Shown: positions 1-6,312, counted from the stretch's first letter. The stretch is DNA of 12,003 bases from an uncultured Mycoplasmatota bacterium (GCA_947645535.1 CANSDD010000052.1:1-12003), one strand, 5' to 3'. A program made the numbers and translations. Notes: generated by a model from the sequence alone, not told the origin.

Positions 1-15
1 GCTAAAGCTTTATCG

Positions 16-44
16 AACCCCCAGACTATCTGGGGGTTTTCTTT
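16..44 (+). terminator. Intrinsic terminator of a rightward gene off the left edge
   Basis: A perfect 10-bp stem (AACCCCCAGA / TCTGGGGGTT, 16-25 with 29-38) closes on a 3-nt CTA loop and runs into TTTTCTTT. The T-rich tail is only on the right, so it stops transcription coming from the left. A TAA at 3-5 could be that gene's stop codon, but too little is visible to call a CDS. Confidence 0.85.
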
Positions 45-48
45 AGAC

Positions 49-74
49 AAAAAAATCAACCCAAACGGATTGAT
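49..74 (-). terminator. Intrinsic terminator of the tRNA pair
   Basis: Read leftward, ATCAA (70-74) pairs with TTGAT (55-59), extended by a CC/GG pair across one bulged base, and is followed by seven T residues (55-49). It lies about 45 nt beyond the 3' end of the tRNA-Gly gene on the same strand, as expected for the end of the tRNA transcript. Confidence 0.7.
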
Positions 75-85
75 ATATATATCGA

Positions 86-108
86 GTTCAAACCATAAAA
101 GTTCGAAC
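86..108 (-). repeat. Hairpin in the tRNA 3' trailer
   Basis: GTTCAAAC (86-93) and GTTCGAAC (101-108) form an 8-bp stem with one G-U pair and a 7-nt loop in the leftward transcript. It sits between the tRNA-Gly gene and the terminator. The arms resemble a tRNA T-arm, but no acceptor or anticodon arm accompanies them, so this is not a third tRNA. It could be a processing element or a relic. Confidence 0.4.
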
Positions 109-119
109 AGAAACATCAC

Positions 120-194
120 TGGAGCAAGTGACCAGAATCGAACTGGCATCCTAGCCTTGGCAAGGCCATATTCTAACCATTGAACCACACCTGC
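120..194 (-). tRNA. tRNA-Gly (anticodon GCC)
   Basis: The leftward strand folds as a complete tRNA. The acceptor stem is GCAGGTG/CACTTGC with one G-U pair. The anticodon loop TTGCCAA gives anticodon GCC, which reads GGC/GGU glycine codons. The T-arm contains the standard TTCGATT loop. The CCA end is encoded (120-122) after discriminator base T. It lies 6 nt downstream of the tRNA-Cys gene, so both should be processed from one precursor. Confidence 0.95.
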
Positions 195-200
195 AAAAAT

Positions 201-274
201 TGGAGGGCCTAGTCGGATTTGAACCAACGATCAGGGAGTTGCAGTCCCACGCCTTACCACTTGGCTATAGACCC
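201..274 (-). tRNA. tRNA-Cys (anticodon GCA)
   Basis: The acceptor stem GGGTCTA/TAGGCCC has one U-G pair, followed by discriminator T and an encoded CCA (201-203). The D-arm is GCC...GGC. The anticodon loop CTGCAAC gives GCA, which reads cysteine codons. The T-arm is GTTGG TTCAAAT CCGAC with one T-G pair. The outermost anticodon-stem pair is a T-T mismatch. It is the first gene of the leftward tRNA transcript. Confidence 0.95.
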
Positions 275-292
275 AATTTCAAGTACATATTT

Positions 293-321
293 ATTGTACC
301 GAAATAAAATATGATTGTCAA
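293..321 (-). promoter_or_regulatory. Sigma-A promoter of the tRNA-Cys/tRNA-Gly transcript
   Basis: Read leftward there is a perfect -35 TTGACA (316-321), a 17-bp spacer and a near-perfect -10 TACAAT (293-298). Transcription would begin about 12 bp before the tRNA-Cys gene. The strength fits a stable-RNA promoter. Confidence 0.85.
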
Positions 322-333
322 TAAAAAAATTTA

Positions 334-366
334 TTTACACTTTATTTTATGCAAGTGAAGTGTAAA
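334..366. repeat. Inverted repeat upstream of the tRNA promoter
   Basis: TTTACACTT (334-342) and AAGTGTAAA (358-366) are a perfect 9-bp inverted repeat with 15 bp between them. It begins 12 bp upstream of the tRNA -35 box. No T-run follows on either strand, so it is not a canonical terminator. It may be a protein-binding site or a relic of a mobile-element end. Confidence 0.45.
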
Positions 367-542
367 ATAAAATAAAATTAATGTTTTTTTTTAATGAAAA
401 GATCATTATGCTTATAATATTACTCATACTACAATTAATTTATAATCATTGTCCTATATTAAATTCATATAGAATAATCAAAACTACAGAATGAAAACTT
501 AGCTTTATATAATTCGAATCTTAGTTTATTGCCAATAAAATC
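367..542. other. Intergenic AT-rich stretch with no gene
   Basis: I see no convincing coding frame, tRNA or structured RNA here on either strand. The base composition is extremely AT-rich, with stop codons in all frames. It fills the space between the tRNA promoter and the right end of the decayed insertion sequence. Confidence 0.5.
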
Positions 543-570
543 TGGATTGTCAACATTTTTTTAGACAATT
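543..570 (-). repeat. Right-end repeat of the IS3-family remnant
   Basis: The rightward strand reads TGGATTGTCAACATTTTTTT and continues AGACAA. It begins with the TG typical of IS3-family ends and directly abuts the 3' end of the transposase remnant. No matching left end is visible near 960-1060, so only one end of the element survives. Confidence 0.55.
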
Positions 571-571
571 T

Positions 572-970
572 TTATAAAGACAGTTGTAAACGATATTGGG
601 CAGACATCTGGTAATCTAGTGATCCATGTATTCGAATGTTATTGTACCAATTTACATAATCAAATAATTCACGTTCCAATTCTTCAAAACTTTCAAATCG
701 TTGATTATAAGCAAATTCTGTTTTCACTATCTTATATGTTGCTTCTTCTACTGCATTATCATATGGGTATCCTTTTTTACTATATGAGTGTTGTATTTTT
801 ATGGTTAATAATATGTCTTCATAATTATTCGATGTATACTGACTTCCTCTATCTGAATGGAATATTCCACCACTTTCCTAACCTCGATTAACTAATGCTT
901 TGTTAAATGCATCGATTACTAGTTCATCTGTCATACTTAGTCCATAACTCCAACCAATCACTTTCAAGAA
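572..970 (-). pseudogene. IS3-family transposase OrfB, C-terminal remnant
   Basis: Read leftward this encodes about 130 codons of the C-terminal half of an IS3-family (IS150-like) DDE transposase. Recognisable blocks in order are VIGWSYGLSMTDELV, HSDRGSQYTS with the second catalytic Asp, YDNAVEEATYKIVKTEFAYN with the catalytic Glu region, FDYVNWYNNIRIHGSL, then TAA at 572-574. An in-frame TAG at 878-880 interrupts it between the first two blocks. Homology stops around 965, so the N-terminal half, including the first catalytic Asp and OrfA, is gone. No frameshift is visible in what remains. The element is dead, and a 90-codon open frame on the opposite strand (619-891) is only its shadow. Confidence 0.85.
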
Positions 971-1005
971 AATTGTTATTTAGAGCTTTATTTTTTCTAA
1001 TCATA

Positions 1006-1034
1006 TAGACATATAACTTAATTTAATATATAAT
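1006..1034 (+). promoter_or_regulatory. Promoter of the metallophosphoesterase gene
   Basis: TAGACA (1006-1011, 5 of 6 to consensus), a 17-bp spacer and a perfect TATAAT (1029-1034). The start codon is 26 bp downstream. The ribosome site AAGGA ends 7 nt before the ATG at 1061. The promoter lies just beyond the truncated edge of the IS remnant. Confidence 0.75.
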
Positions 1035-1060
1035 AACAAACCAGAAAGAAGGAAAAATCT

Positions 1061-1930
1061 ATGGATAAAATAAAAGAAGAATTAGAGTGGATTTCCTATC
1101 TATTAAAAAAAATGGAAACAGAATTATTAACCAAGGAAGAATATCAGTATTTACAATATTTACTTATAAGACGTGAAGCTTCCTACAGTAACAAATATCC
1201 AACTTGTAAAACAACTATTACAGGAGATAAACTGATGTTCCTATCAGATACACATCATGGTAATGCACGCACTGAAAATAAGCGATTAATTTCAATAGCT
1301 TATAATAAAGCATTACAACAAAACATAAAAACAGTTGTACATGCTGGTGATTTATTAGAAGCATGTTCAGTAAATCACGATAAAAAATATGAAGTTGTTT
1401 ATAATGAATTATGTACTGCCTTACAATGTATGCCGAGTGAGCTTACAACAAAATTATTATTAGGAAATCACGACTATACGGCTATTCGTACTTATCCAAA
1501 AATAATTCCTTATTTTTTTGGTAATGAACCTAAACTTGAAATTTTAGGAATGCAGAAAGTACTTTTAAATTGGGATAATAAAGCAGATATTTGCATATAT
1601 CATCCAATAAATCAACTAAAAGAAGCTAACATAGATGAGGCAAAAGAAATAATAAAATTAGAAGGACACCACCATTATTATGAATTCATGGAAGAAGAAC
1701 GTAAAATAAATATACCTTCTCTGTCTAATGAAGCTACTGGTATCTTATCATTCATATTATATAAAAAAGGGTTTCATTTTTGTCCATTATTTATAATTGC
1801 TTCAAAACAAGATGAAAGAACATTATTATTTGAAATTTATTGTGTTGATGAAAAACAATATGGAAATCTAATGAAATCTGAAGAAATCGCATTAAATACT
1901 GAAACAAAACAATTAAAATTATATAAATAG
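1061..1930 (+). CDS. Calcineurin-like metallophosphoesterase family protein
   Basis: This 289-residue protein carries the full set of metal-binding motifs of the calcineurin-like phosphoesterase superfamily. They are D63-x-H65 in LSDTHHG, G96-D97 in HAGD, G135-N-H-D138, H181 in IYHP, and GHxH at 202-205. These residues normally hold two metal ions that cleave phosphomono- or phosphodiesters. The substrate cannot be read from the sequence. Residues 1-45 precede the catalytic domain, look helical and charged, and resemble a separate dimerisation or partner segment. There is no signal peptide, so the protein should be cytoplasmic. It is the only intact rightward gene in the window, with its own promoter and terminator. 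The start is supported by AAGGA seven bases upstream. Confidence 0.85.
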   Translation: MDKIKEELEWISYLLKKMETELLTKEEYQYLQYLLIRREASYSNKYPTCKTTITGDKLMFLSDTHHGNARTENKRLISIAYNKALQQNIKTVVHAGDLLEACSVNHDKKYEVVYNELCTALQCMPSELTTKLLLGNHDYTAIRTYPKIIPYFFGNEPKLEILGMQKVLLNWDNKADICIYHPINQLKEANIDEAKEIIKLEGHHHYYEFMEEERKINIPSLSNEATGILSFILYKKGFHFCPLFIIASKQDERTLLFEIYCVDEKQYGNLMKSEEIALNTETKQLKLYK

Positions 1931-1964
1931 AAAAAAGATGATATTAAATTTTATCATCTTTTTT
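1931..1964. terminator. Bidirectional intrinsic terminator
   Basis: AAAAAAGATGATA (1931-1943) pairs with TATCATCTTTTTT (1952-1964) around an 8-nt loop. The A-run on one side and T-run on the other make it work in both directions. It closes the rightward metallophosphoesterase gene and the leftward gene ending at 1980. Confidence 0.85.
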
Positions 1965-1979
1965 CATACATAATATTTA

Positions 1980-2510
1980 TTAACTTATTGTGGTAGTTGA
2001 AAAACCAGATATATTTTTTCCATTACTATCTGTAACAGTATAATCTATCCTATAGCTTCCACTTGCATATGATAGAAGCATTTCTTGTCTACTATAATCT
2101 CCAATATAAATTCCATCTTTGTAAACTGTATAATGGTATGTATAAATTCCAGTTCCACCATCTGTTTCAAAAGAAACAACAATAATTTTGCTTTCGTCTA
2201 AAGGCATATAATCCGCTACAAGAATAATATCCTCATTAATTATCTCATCAAATTGAAATGGTTGACTCATATAATTCCCTCCAATAAAGGTAAAACCTTC
2301 CTTTTCAGGATACCTATTTAGAGATTCTAATTTACTTCCACCATTAGAATCAAAAGTTAAAATACATTGATTAAATTTTGATTCATTTTTATCTTTCTTG
2401 TTATTACTCAAAATTAAACTGACAATTATTATACTAATAATTAGAACAATTACAAAAATAACAAATACGAAAATTTTATTTTTACTTATAAAGGAAAAAA
2501 AATTATCCAA
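1980..2510 (-). CDS. Membrane-anchored protein with an InlB-type repeat
   Basis: A strongly hydrophobic segment at about residues 12-35 with a lysine-rich flank (KKDK) suggests a single-pass anchor with the C-terminus outside. Residues 49-101 (TFDSNGGSK, EGFTFIGG, F-D-x-I, ED-I-L-x-A-x-Y) match the InlB B/Listeria-Bacteroides repeat, a surface beta-grasp-like unit. The repeat is shortened, and the usual GW is GG. The rest is beta-rich and ends like an Ig-type strand pattern (YTVTDSNGK), but I do not recognise it. The start is doubtful. The TTG at 2510 has no ribosome site. An ATG at 2546-2548 lies one frame away, before an 8-T run, and would join with one extra T. The exact role is unknown. 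Confidence 0.7.
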   Translation of the reverse strand: MDNFFSFISKNKIFVFVIFVIVLIISIIIVSLILSNNKKDKNESKFNQCILTFDSNGGSKLESLNRYPEKEGFTFIGGNYMSQPFQFDEIINEDIILVADYMPLDESKIIVVSFETDGGTGIYTYHYTVYKDGIYIGDYSRQEMLLSYASGSYRIDYTVTDSNGKNISGFSTTTIS

Positions 2511-2584
2511 AAGATGGTTTTTAGCTTTTTTATTTCATTATTTTCCATGGTACATCTCTTACTTTAATATTTATTTCATTACAA

Positions 2585-2622
2585 TAAATTTATAATAATT
2601 ATTAGTAATTTTTATAAATTTA
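2585..2622. repeat. Perfectly symmetric, almost all-AT hairpin
   Basis: TAAATTTATAA (2585-2595) pairs with TTATAAATTTA (2612-2622). Inside, after one T-T mismatch, AATTA (2597-2601) pairs with TAATT (2606-2610) around a TTAG loop, giving 16 pairs in 38 nt. It lies 15 bp past the stop codon at 2637. It may end or stabilise the 3' end of the sulfatase operon, though no U-run follows, so a standard terminator mechanism is uncertain. Confidence 0.5.
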
Positions 2623-2636
2623 GAATTTTTCCTACT

Positions 2637-3278
2637 TTATTCCATCATCTTAATAATTTCTAAACGTTCATTATGATGTACTAAAACTAATGTTACATCT
2701 TCTTGATAACCCATATCTTTTTCATAAATAATTTTTAAATCAATTTGATAAGCATTATCATCACTTTCATCTAAATAAGTATAAGAGGCTTCTTTTATAT
2801 CAACTACTGATACTTCTGTTACAATAGGAAGTTCTTGTTTTCTATCCCCATAAATATTATTTTCCACATAATGATAAATACTTTCTTGGGCTAATTTTTC
2901 AAAATCTTCTCTAAAGCTTTCATAAATAAATTGTGTGCCGCCAATATCATTATTGCTAATTTTATTATCTAAATTAAAGAAATCAGCAAGAAACAATTGG
3001 CATATTACTGAAGCATATTTTTCTTCATCTATTTCATCTTCATTTAAAATTATTTTTAAATCTTGAAACAAACTCTTATAATACTCAGTTTCATTATCTT
3101 CTAATTCATAACCATAATCTTCAATTGTTTCTTCTACTTTGACAGCTTGTTTTATTTTGCCAGATTTTTTCTTACCAAATAAATTATATCCTACGAGCAT
3201 AACAAATAATATCAATATAAATATAATTACAAGTCTTACTATTTTTTTATTACTACCTGACTTTTTCTTCTTTTGCAT
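2637..3278 (-). CDS. Single-pass membrane protein of unknown function, coupled to the sulfatase
   Basis: I do not recognise the family. The 213-residue product has a lysine-rich cytoplasmic start (QKKKKSGSNKK), one hydrophobic helix at about 13-33, then a charged, acidic domain predicted outside the membrane. This domain has a helical middle (about 55-145) and a beta-rich end (EVSVVDI, YQIDLKIIYE, VTLVLVHH), a pattern reminiscent of NTF2-like folds. That resemblance is weak inference. The start codon is 11 bp after the sulfatase stop, and its AGGA ribosome site overlaps that stop (TAGGATG), so translation is probably coupled. The arrangement suggests a partner or modulator of the sulfatase at the cell surface. 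Confidence 0.75.
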   Translation of the reverse strand: MQKKKKSGSNKKIVRLVIIFILILFVMLVGYNLFGKKKSGKIKQAVKVEETIEDYGYELEDNETEYYKSLFQDLKIILNEDEIDEEKYASVICQLFLADFFNLDNKISNNDIGGTQFIYESFREDFEKLAQESIYHYVENNIYGDRKQELPIVTEVSVVDIKEASYTYLDESDDNAYQIDLKIIYEKDMGYQEDVTLVLVHHNERLEIIKMME

Positions 3279-3289
3279 TCATTATCATC

Positions 3290-5347
3290 CTATTCATTCT
3301 TATTATATTGCTCTAGTAATTCTTCTGATTCTGCTGTACGTTTTATCAAATCATAAGTAATAATAGAATCAGAAATAGAAATAACTGTTTCAGCATATTC
3401 ACTATAATCACTAATGTAATCAGCCTCTACAGGCTCTTCTGTTTCTAACAATAACCATTGTTCTTTTTGTGTATTATAATACATTTTATTAGTTAACCAA
3501 TTTCCATCTGGGAATACAACAACATTTTCATCAACACTAAAAATATCATGTCCTAATGCATAAGGACTGTTAAATCCAAACATGTTTCCAAGTGTTGGAA
3601 GAGCATCATACATTCCCATTACTGCATCAATTTCCTCGTGATATTGACCATCTTTTGTCCAAATAATAAAAGGTACTTTTCTATTTAATTCTTGCCAATA
3701 GTAATCTATCTTTACATAATCAGGATCATCAGAGGTACGTGTACTATCTGTCGCAGGATTATAATTATAAAAGTGTTCATATTCAGATTTTTTTAATTTT
3801 GCATCATGGTCTCCATAAATAATAATCACTGTATTTTCTAAAAGTCCTGCTTCATCCATACCTTCAATAAACTGACCTAATGCTTCATCAGCATAATGTG
3901 CTGACTTAAAATAATTTCCAAGCTTTGTTCCTTCCATATATGGAACACTAACAATTTCAGTTTCTCCTGTTTCTTCATTTATTATAGAATATTTATAATC
4001 AACTTCAAAATCACTATATGTTTTTCCATTATCATTAAATGGTGTATGGTTAGTTAAAGTTATCAAAGTTCCATAGAATTTTCCATATTTTTCTTTTACT
4101 TCCTTAATTTTAGAAACAGCTTGTCTAAAGAAAGATTTATCTGTTAATCCTAATCCTAATTTTTCATCAATTTCAAAATCTTTGGAATAATTATAAAAAT
4201 AATCATATCCAAGATTTGGATGCATTACATTTCTATTCCACATAGAACCATTATTTCCATGCATACTAAATGTATAATATCCTTGTTCTTTTAGTAATTT
4301 AGGAATGGTTACATATTCTCTATCCCAATAATTCACAAATACAGTTCCACTAGAACTTGGCATTAGAGACGTATTAAATGTAAATTCGCTATCACTACTT
4401 GTTCCTACACTATCTTGTGCATAGAAATTAGAAAAATATAATCCTTCACTTGCTAATTTCTTTAATGTAGGAGTAACATATTCTCCATTAAACTCAGTAT
4501 TTAACAAGAAATTTTGCATACTTTCTGCATGAATAACAATAATATCTTTTCCTTTAAATATATCAGTATATTTATTTATTGTACTATTATCTTTTATATT
4601 AGCATAATACTCCCTAAATGCTTTCGCTTTTTCATCATACCCAAATAAAGGAGAAATTTGTGGTTTAATACTTGATATAAAATCATTTCCCTGATAAATA
4701 AATAAACCATATTTCATAACAATAAACTCTCTATTCCACTGTTTTCCCAGTCTACTAATATCAGTACTATTTAAAGTTGAAATAAAAAAGCCAAATATAA
4801 TAAGAGCAACAACAAGTGTATTTAAAGCCCTTAATTTCCCTCTTTCTATTTCTGCTACTTTATCATAATATTTACGTTTTTTTAAAGCTTGATTTACAAA
4901 CAACAAAAAAGCAATCTGCCATAAAAATGAAAAATCTTTTAATTCCATTACATTTTGAACAACTGCATCTCCTACTGTTCTAAGTTGAAGAGAAGTTGCT
5001 AGTAAAGAAACTGAAACAAATGAAAGAAAATTTGTATAATAAATAGAATTAATAATACAAATAAGTGTAAAAAAGATAGACCATGAAAAGAAATACTTAA
5101 ATTGATTTTTGGGTTTTAAAAAATAACCAAAAGCTGCAATTACTAAAACAACACCCAAATCTGCTAGTACTGCACTAAAATCAAGATAGTTTTTAACAGT
5201 TAAAAAACGAAGTAATGTAGCATTTAATACAGAAGTAATAATAAATGTAGCAAATAAAACATTTGTCTTTACATATCCCTGTAACCATATCATTGCTTTT
5301 TTCAAATAATACTTAGCCTTTCTCAAACATTCTTTCACTTTTAACAT
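3290..5347 (-). CDS. LTA synthase family membrane sulfatase (glycerol phosphate transferase type)
   Basis: The first 200 residues contain about six hydrophobic segments, and the rest is an extracellular sulfatase-superfamily domain, the layout of LtaS. LtaS enzymes polymerise glycerol phosphate from phosphatidylglycerol onto lipoteichoic acid. Numbering from the upstream ATG at 5371, visible motifs are HAESMQNF (metal-ligand Glu283), GTSSDSEF (323-330), MHGNNGSMWNR (H371, W378, R380), TLTNHTPF (H442) and YGDHD (D521, H522). The residue aligned with the LtaS catalytic Thr appears to be Ser325. I chose the start at 5347 because GAGGTG (5357-5362) lies nine bases upstream, while the in-frame ATG at 5371 sits at the predicted transcription start without a ribosome site. 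The product is then 685 residues, slightly long for LtaS. The substrate could be another polyol phosphate. Confidence 0.85.
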   Translation of the reverse strand: MLKVKECLRKAKYYLKKAMIWLQGYVKTNVLFATFIITSVLNATLLRFLTVKNYLDFSAVLADLGVVLVIAAFGYFLKPKNQFKYFFSWSIFFTLICIINSIYYTNFLSFVSVSLLATSLQLRTVGDAVVQNVMELKDFSFLWQIAFLLFVNQALKKRKYYDKVAEIERGKLRALNTLVVALIIFGFFISTLNSTDISRLGKQWNREFIVMKYGLFIYQGNDFISSIKPQISPLFGYDEKAKAFREYYANIKDNSTINKYTDIFKGKDIIVIHAESMQNFLLNTEFNGEYVTPTLKKLASEGLYFSNFYAQDSVGTSSDSEFTFNTSLMPSSSGTVFVNYWDREYVTIPKLLKEQGYYTFSMHGNNGSMWNRNVMHPNLGYDYFYNYSKDFEIDEKLGLGLTDKSFFRQAVSKIKEVKEKYGKFYGTLITLTNHTPFNDNGKTYSDFEVDYKYSIINEETGETEIVSVPYMEGTKLGNYFKSAHYADEALGQFIEGMDEAGLLENTVIIIYGDHDAKLKKSEYEHFYNYNPATDSTRTSDDPDYVKIDYYWQELNRKVPFIIWTKDGQYHEEIDAVMGMYDALPTLGNMFGFNSPYALGHDIFSVDENVVVFPDGNWLTNKMYYNTQKEQWLLLETEEPVEADYISDYSEYAETVISISDSIITYDLIKRTAESEELLEQYNKNE

Positions 5348-5378
5348 GTATTCATTCACCTCTTTAATCATTAGATAA

Positions 5379-5407
5379 AGTATATCACGATTTCTTATAA
5401 TTTACAA
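5379..5407 (-). promoter_or_regulatory. Promoter of the sulfatase operon
   Basis: Read leftward: TTGTAA (5402-5407), a 17-bp spacer and TATACT (5379-5384). Transcription would start near 5372, effectively on the first in-frame ATG. This favours initiation at the downstream ATG (5345-5347), which has a GAGGTG ribosome site at 5357-5362. Confidence 0.65.
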
Positions 5408-5437
5408 ACTAAAGTAAGTCTATAAACAATTACTTGA

Positions 5438-5459
5438 CAAAAAAAGACCATATGGTCTA
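5438..5459 (-). terminator. Intrinsic terminator overlapping a stop codon
   Basis: Read leftward, AGACC-ATAT-GGTCT (5458-5445) is followed by seven T residues (5445-5439). The stop codon of the upstream gene (5457-5459) forms part of the first arm. The stem has only 5 bp but the tail is good. It separates this two-gene unit from the sulfatase promoter. Confidence 0.65.
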
Positions 5460-5729
5460 CATTGTATAAGTTTCTTGTTTACTAGTTTGATTAGAAAGAA
5501 CGGTATTTTTTAATACTTCAAATTCAGCTTTCACTCTATCTAATCCTTGATACATTTCTGGACTATCCATCATATTAGGATTGGTAACTAACATAGAATC
5601 TATTTGCTCTATTTGTTCTAGTGTTAAATTTTTTCCAGTTAAACTTTTCAAATATGCACTTTGTATAGCTGCTAATTGACTTCTTCCAGTATCTTTTCTA
5701 GAAACATTATAATTCATTAATCCTATCAT
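5457..5729 (-). CDS. Small soluble protein of unknown function
   Basis: I do not recognise the family. The 90-residue product is hydrophilic and probably almost all helical (SQLAAIQSAYLKSL, LTLEQIEQIDSML, GLDRVKAEFEVLKNTVL). It has no membrane segment, cysteine or signal peptide. It is the second gene of a two-gene unit. Its ATG is 12 bp after the TGA of the 181-residue gene, and its GAGGGG ribosome site, eight bases before the ATG, overlaps that stop, which points to translational coupling. An intrinsic terminator follows and overlaps its own stop codon. A second ATG four codons in, with AGGA close by, is a less likely start. Confidence 0.75.
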   Translation of the reverse strand: MIGLMNYNVSRKDTGRSQLAAIQSAYLKSLTGKNLTLEQIEQIDSMLVTNPNMMDSPEMYQGLDRVKAEFEVLKNTVLSNQTSKQETYTM

Positions 5730-5741
5730 AATTCTATCCCC

Positions 5742-6287
5742 TCATAACTCTATCCCTGCATCTATTAAACTTTTTGTTAATATCATATAATCATTATTGA
5801 AAAAAGCTTTTAATAAAATTTCATTTCCTATTGAAATAGAAATTAAATTTGTAGCTATAATTTCATCAGAATGAACAAATTCCTCAGTTTCATTTCCAAC
5901 TAAGTAATTTGTTAAAATCTCAGTATAACCAATATTAAGTGCTTCAAACTGATGATTAAAATTAAAACCTGTATAGTTATCCTTAGCTGTTATCATAGAT
6001 AATATTTCATACATTAAAATATGTTTTGCATCTACATCTTTTCCTAATCGTTCTTCATTTAAAGATAAGATATTAGTAACAGGATCATATTTTGATACTT
6101 CTCCAGATACATATTTACTCAAATTTTCTATTTTCAATGTTTTTACTCGATTATCTAAATTATCTAGTGCAATTTCAGGAAATTTTTCATGAAATAACAA
6201 AATTAACTCCAAAAAATTATCTTTTATTTTTTGAGTCAAATTTGAATTACTATTTAAAGATGACTTTATCTCTTCTATTGCTACCAT
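5742..6287 (-). CDS. Unknown protein, possible inactive zincin-type metallopeptidase fold
   Basis: This 181-residue cytoplasmic protein belongs to no family I can name with certainty. Its centre, HILMYEILSM (89-98) followed by FEALNIGYTEILTNYLVG (114-131), has the shape of a zinc-peptidase active-site helix (HELLHM, then FEALNEGFTE). If that comparison holds, both zinc-binding histidines are replaced (Y93, S97) and the usual downstream Glu is I119, so it would not bind zinc. The comparison is from memory of motif shape and is inference. The ribosome site is GGTG, five bases before the ATG. A TATGAT box at 6308-6313 may be the -10 element, with a poor -35. It heads a two-gene unit with the 90-residue gene and ends in TGA. 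Confidence 0.75.
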   Translation of the reverse strand: MVAIEEIKSSLNSNSNLTQKIKDNFLELILLFHEKFPEIALDNLDNRVKTLKIENLSKYVSGEVSKYDPVTNILSLNEERLGKDVDAKHILMYEILSMITAKDNYTGFNFNHQFEALNIGYTEILTNYLVGNETEEFVHSDEIIATNLISISIGNEILLKAFFNNDYMILTKSLIDAGIEL

Positions 6288-6312
6288 ATTATCACCATAA
6301 TAATCATATCAT

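Noticed and set aside
60..119. Third tRNA suggested by GTTCGAAC
   Set aside because: Only a T-arm-like hairpin is present; no anticodon arm or acceptor stem can be drawn.
619..891. Rightward 90-codon open frame rich in Leu, Tyr and Phe
   Set aside because: It is antisense to the recognisable IS3 transposase remnant, has no ribosome site, and its composition is that of a shadow frame.
2398..2595. Rightward 65-codon open frame
   Set aside because: Antisense to the membrane-anchor region of the leftward gene; the hydrophobic composition comes from the complementary strand, and there is no ribosome site.
3139..3360. Rightward 73-codon open frame
   Set aside because: Antisense across the junction of the sulfatase and its coupled gene, with no expression signals.
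5742..5744. Mycoplasma-type genetic code (TGA as Trp)
   Set aside because: TGA ends the 181-residue gene just where the next ribosome site begins, and tryptophans elsewhere are TGG.
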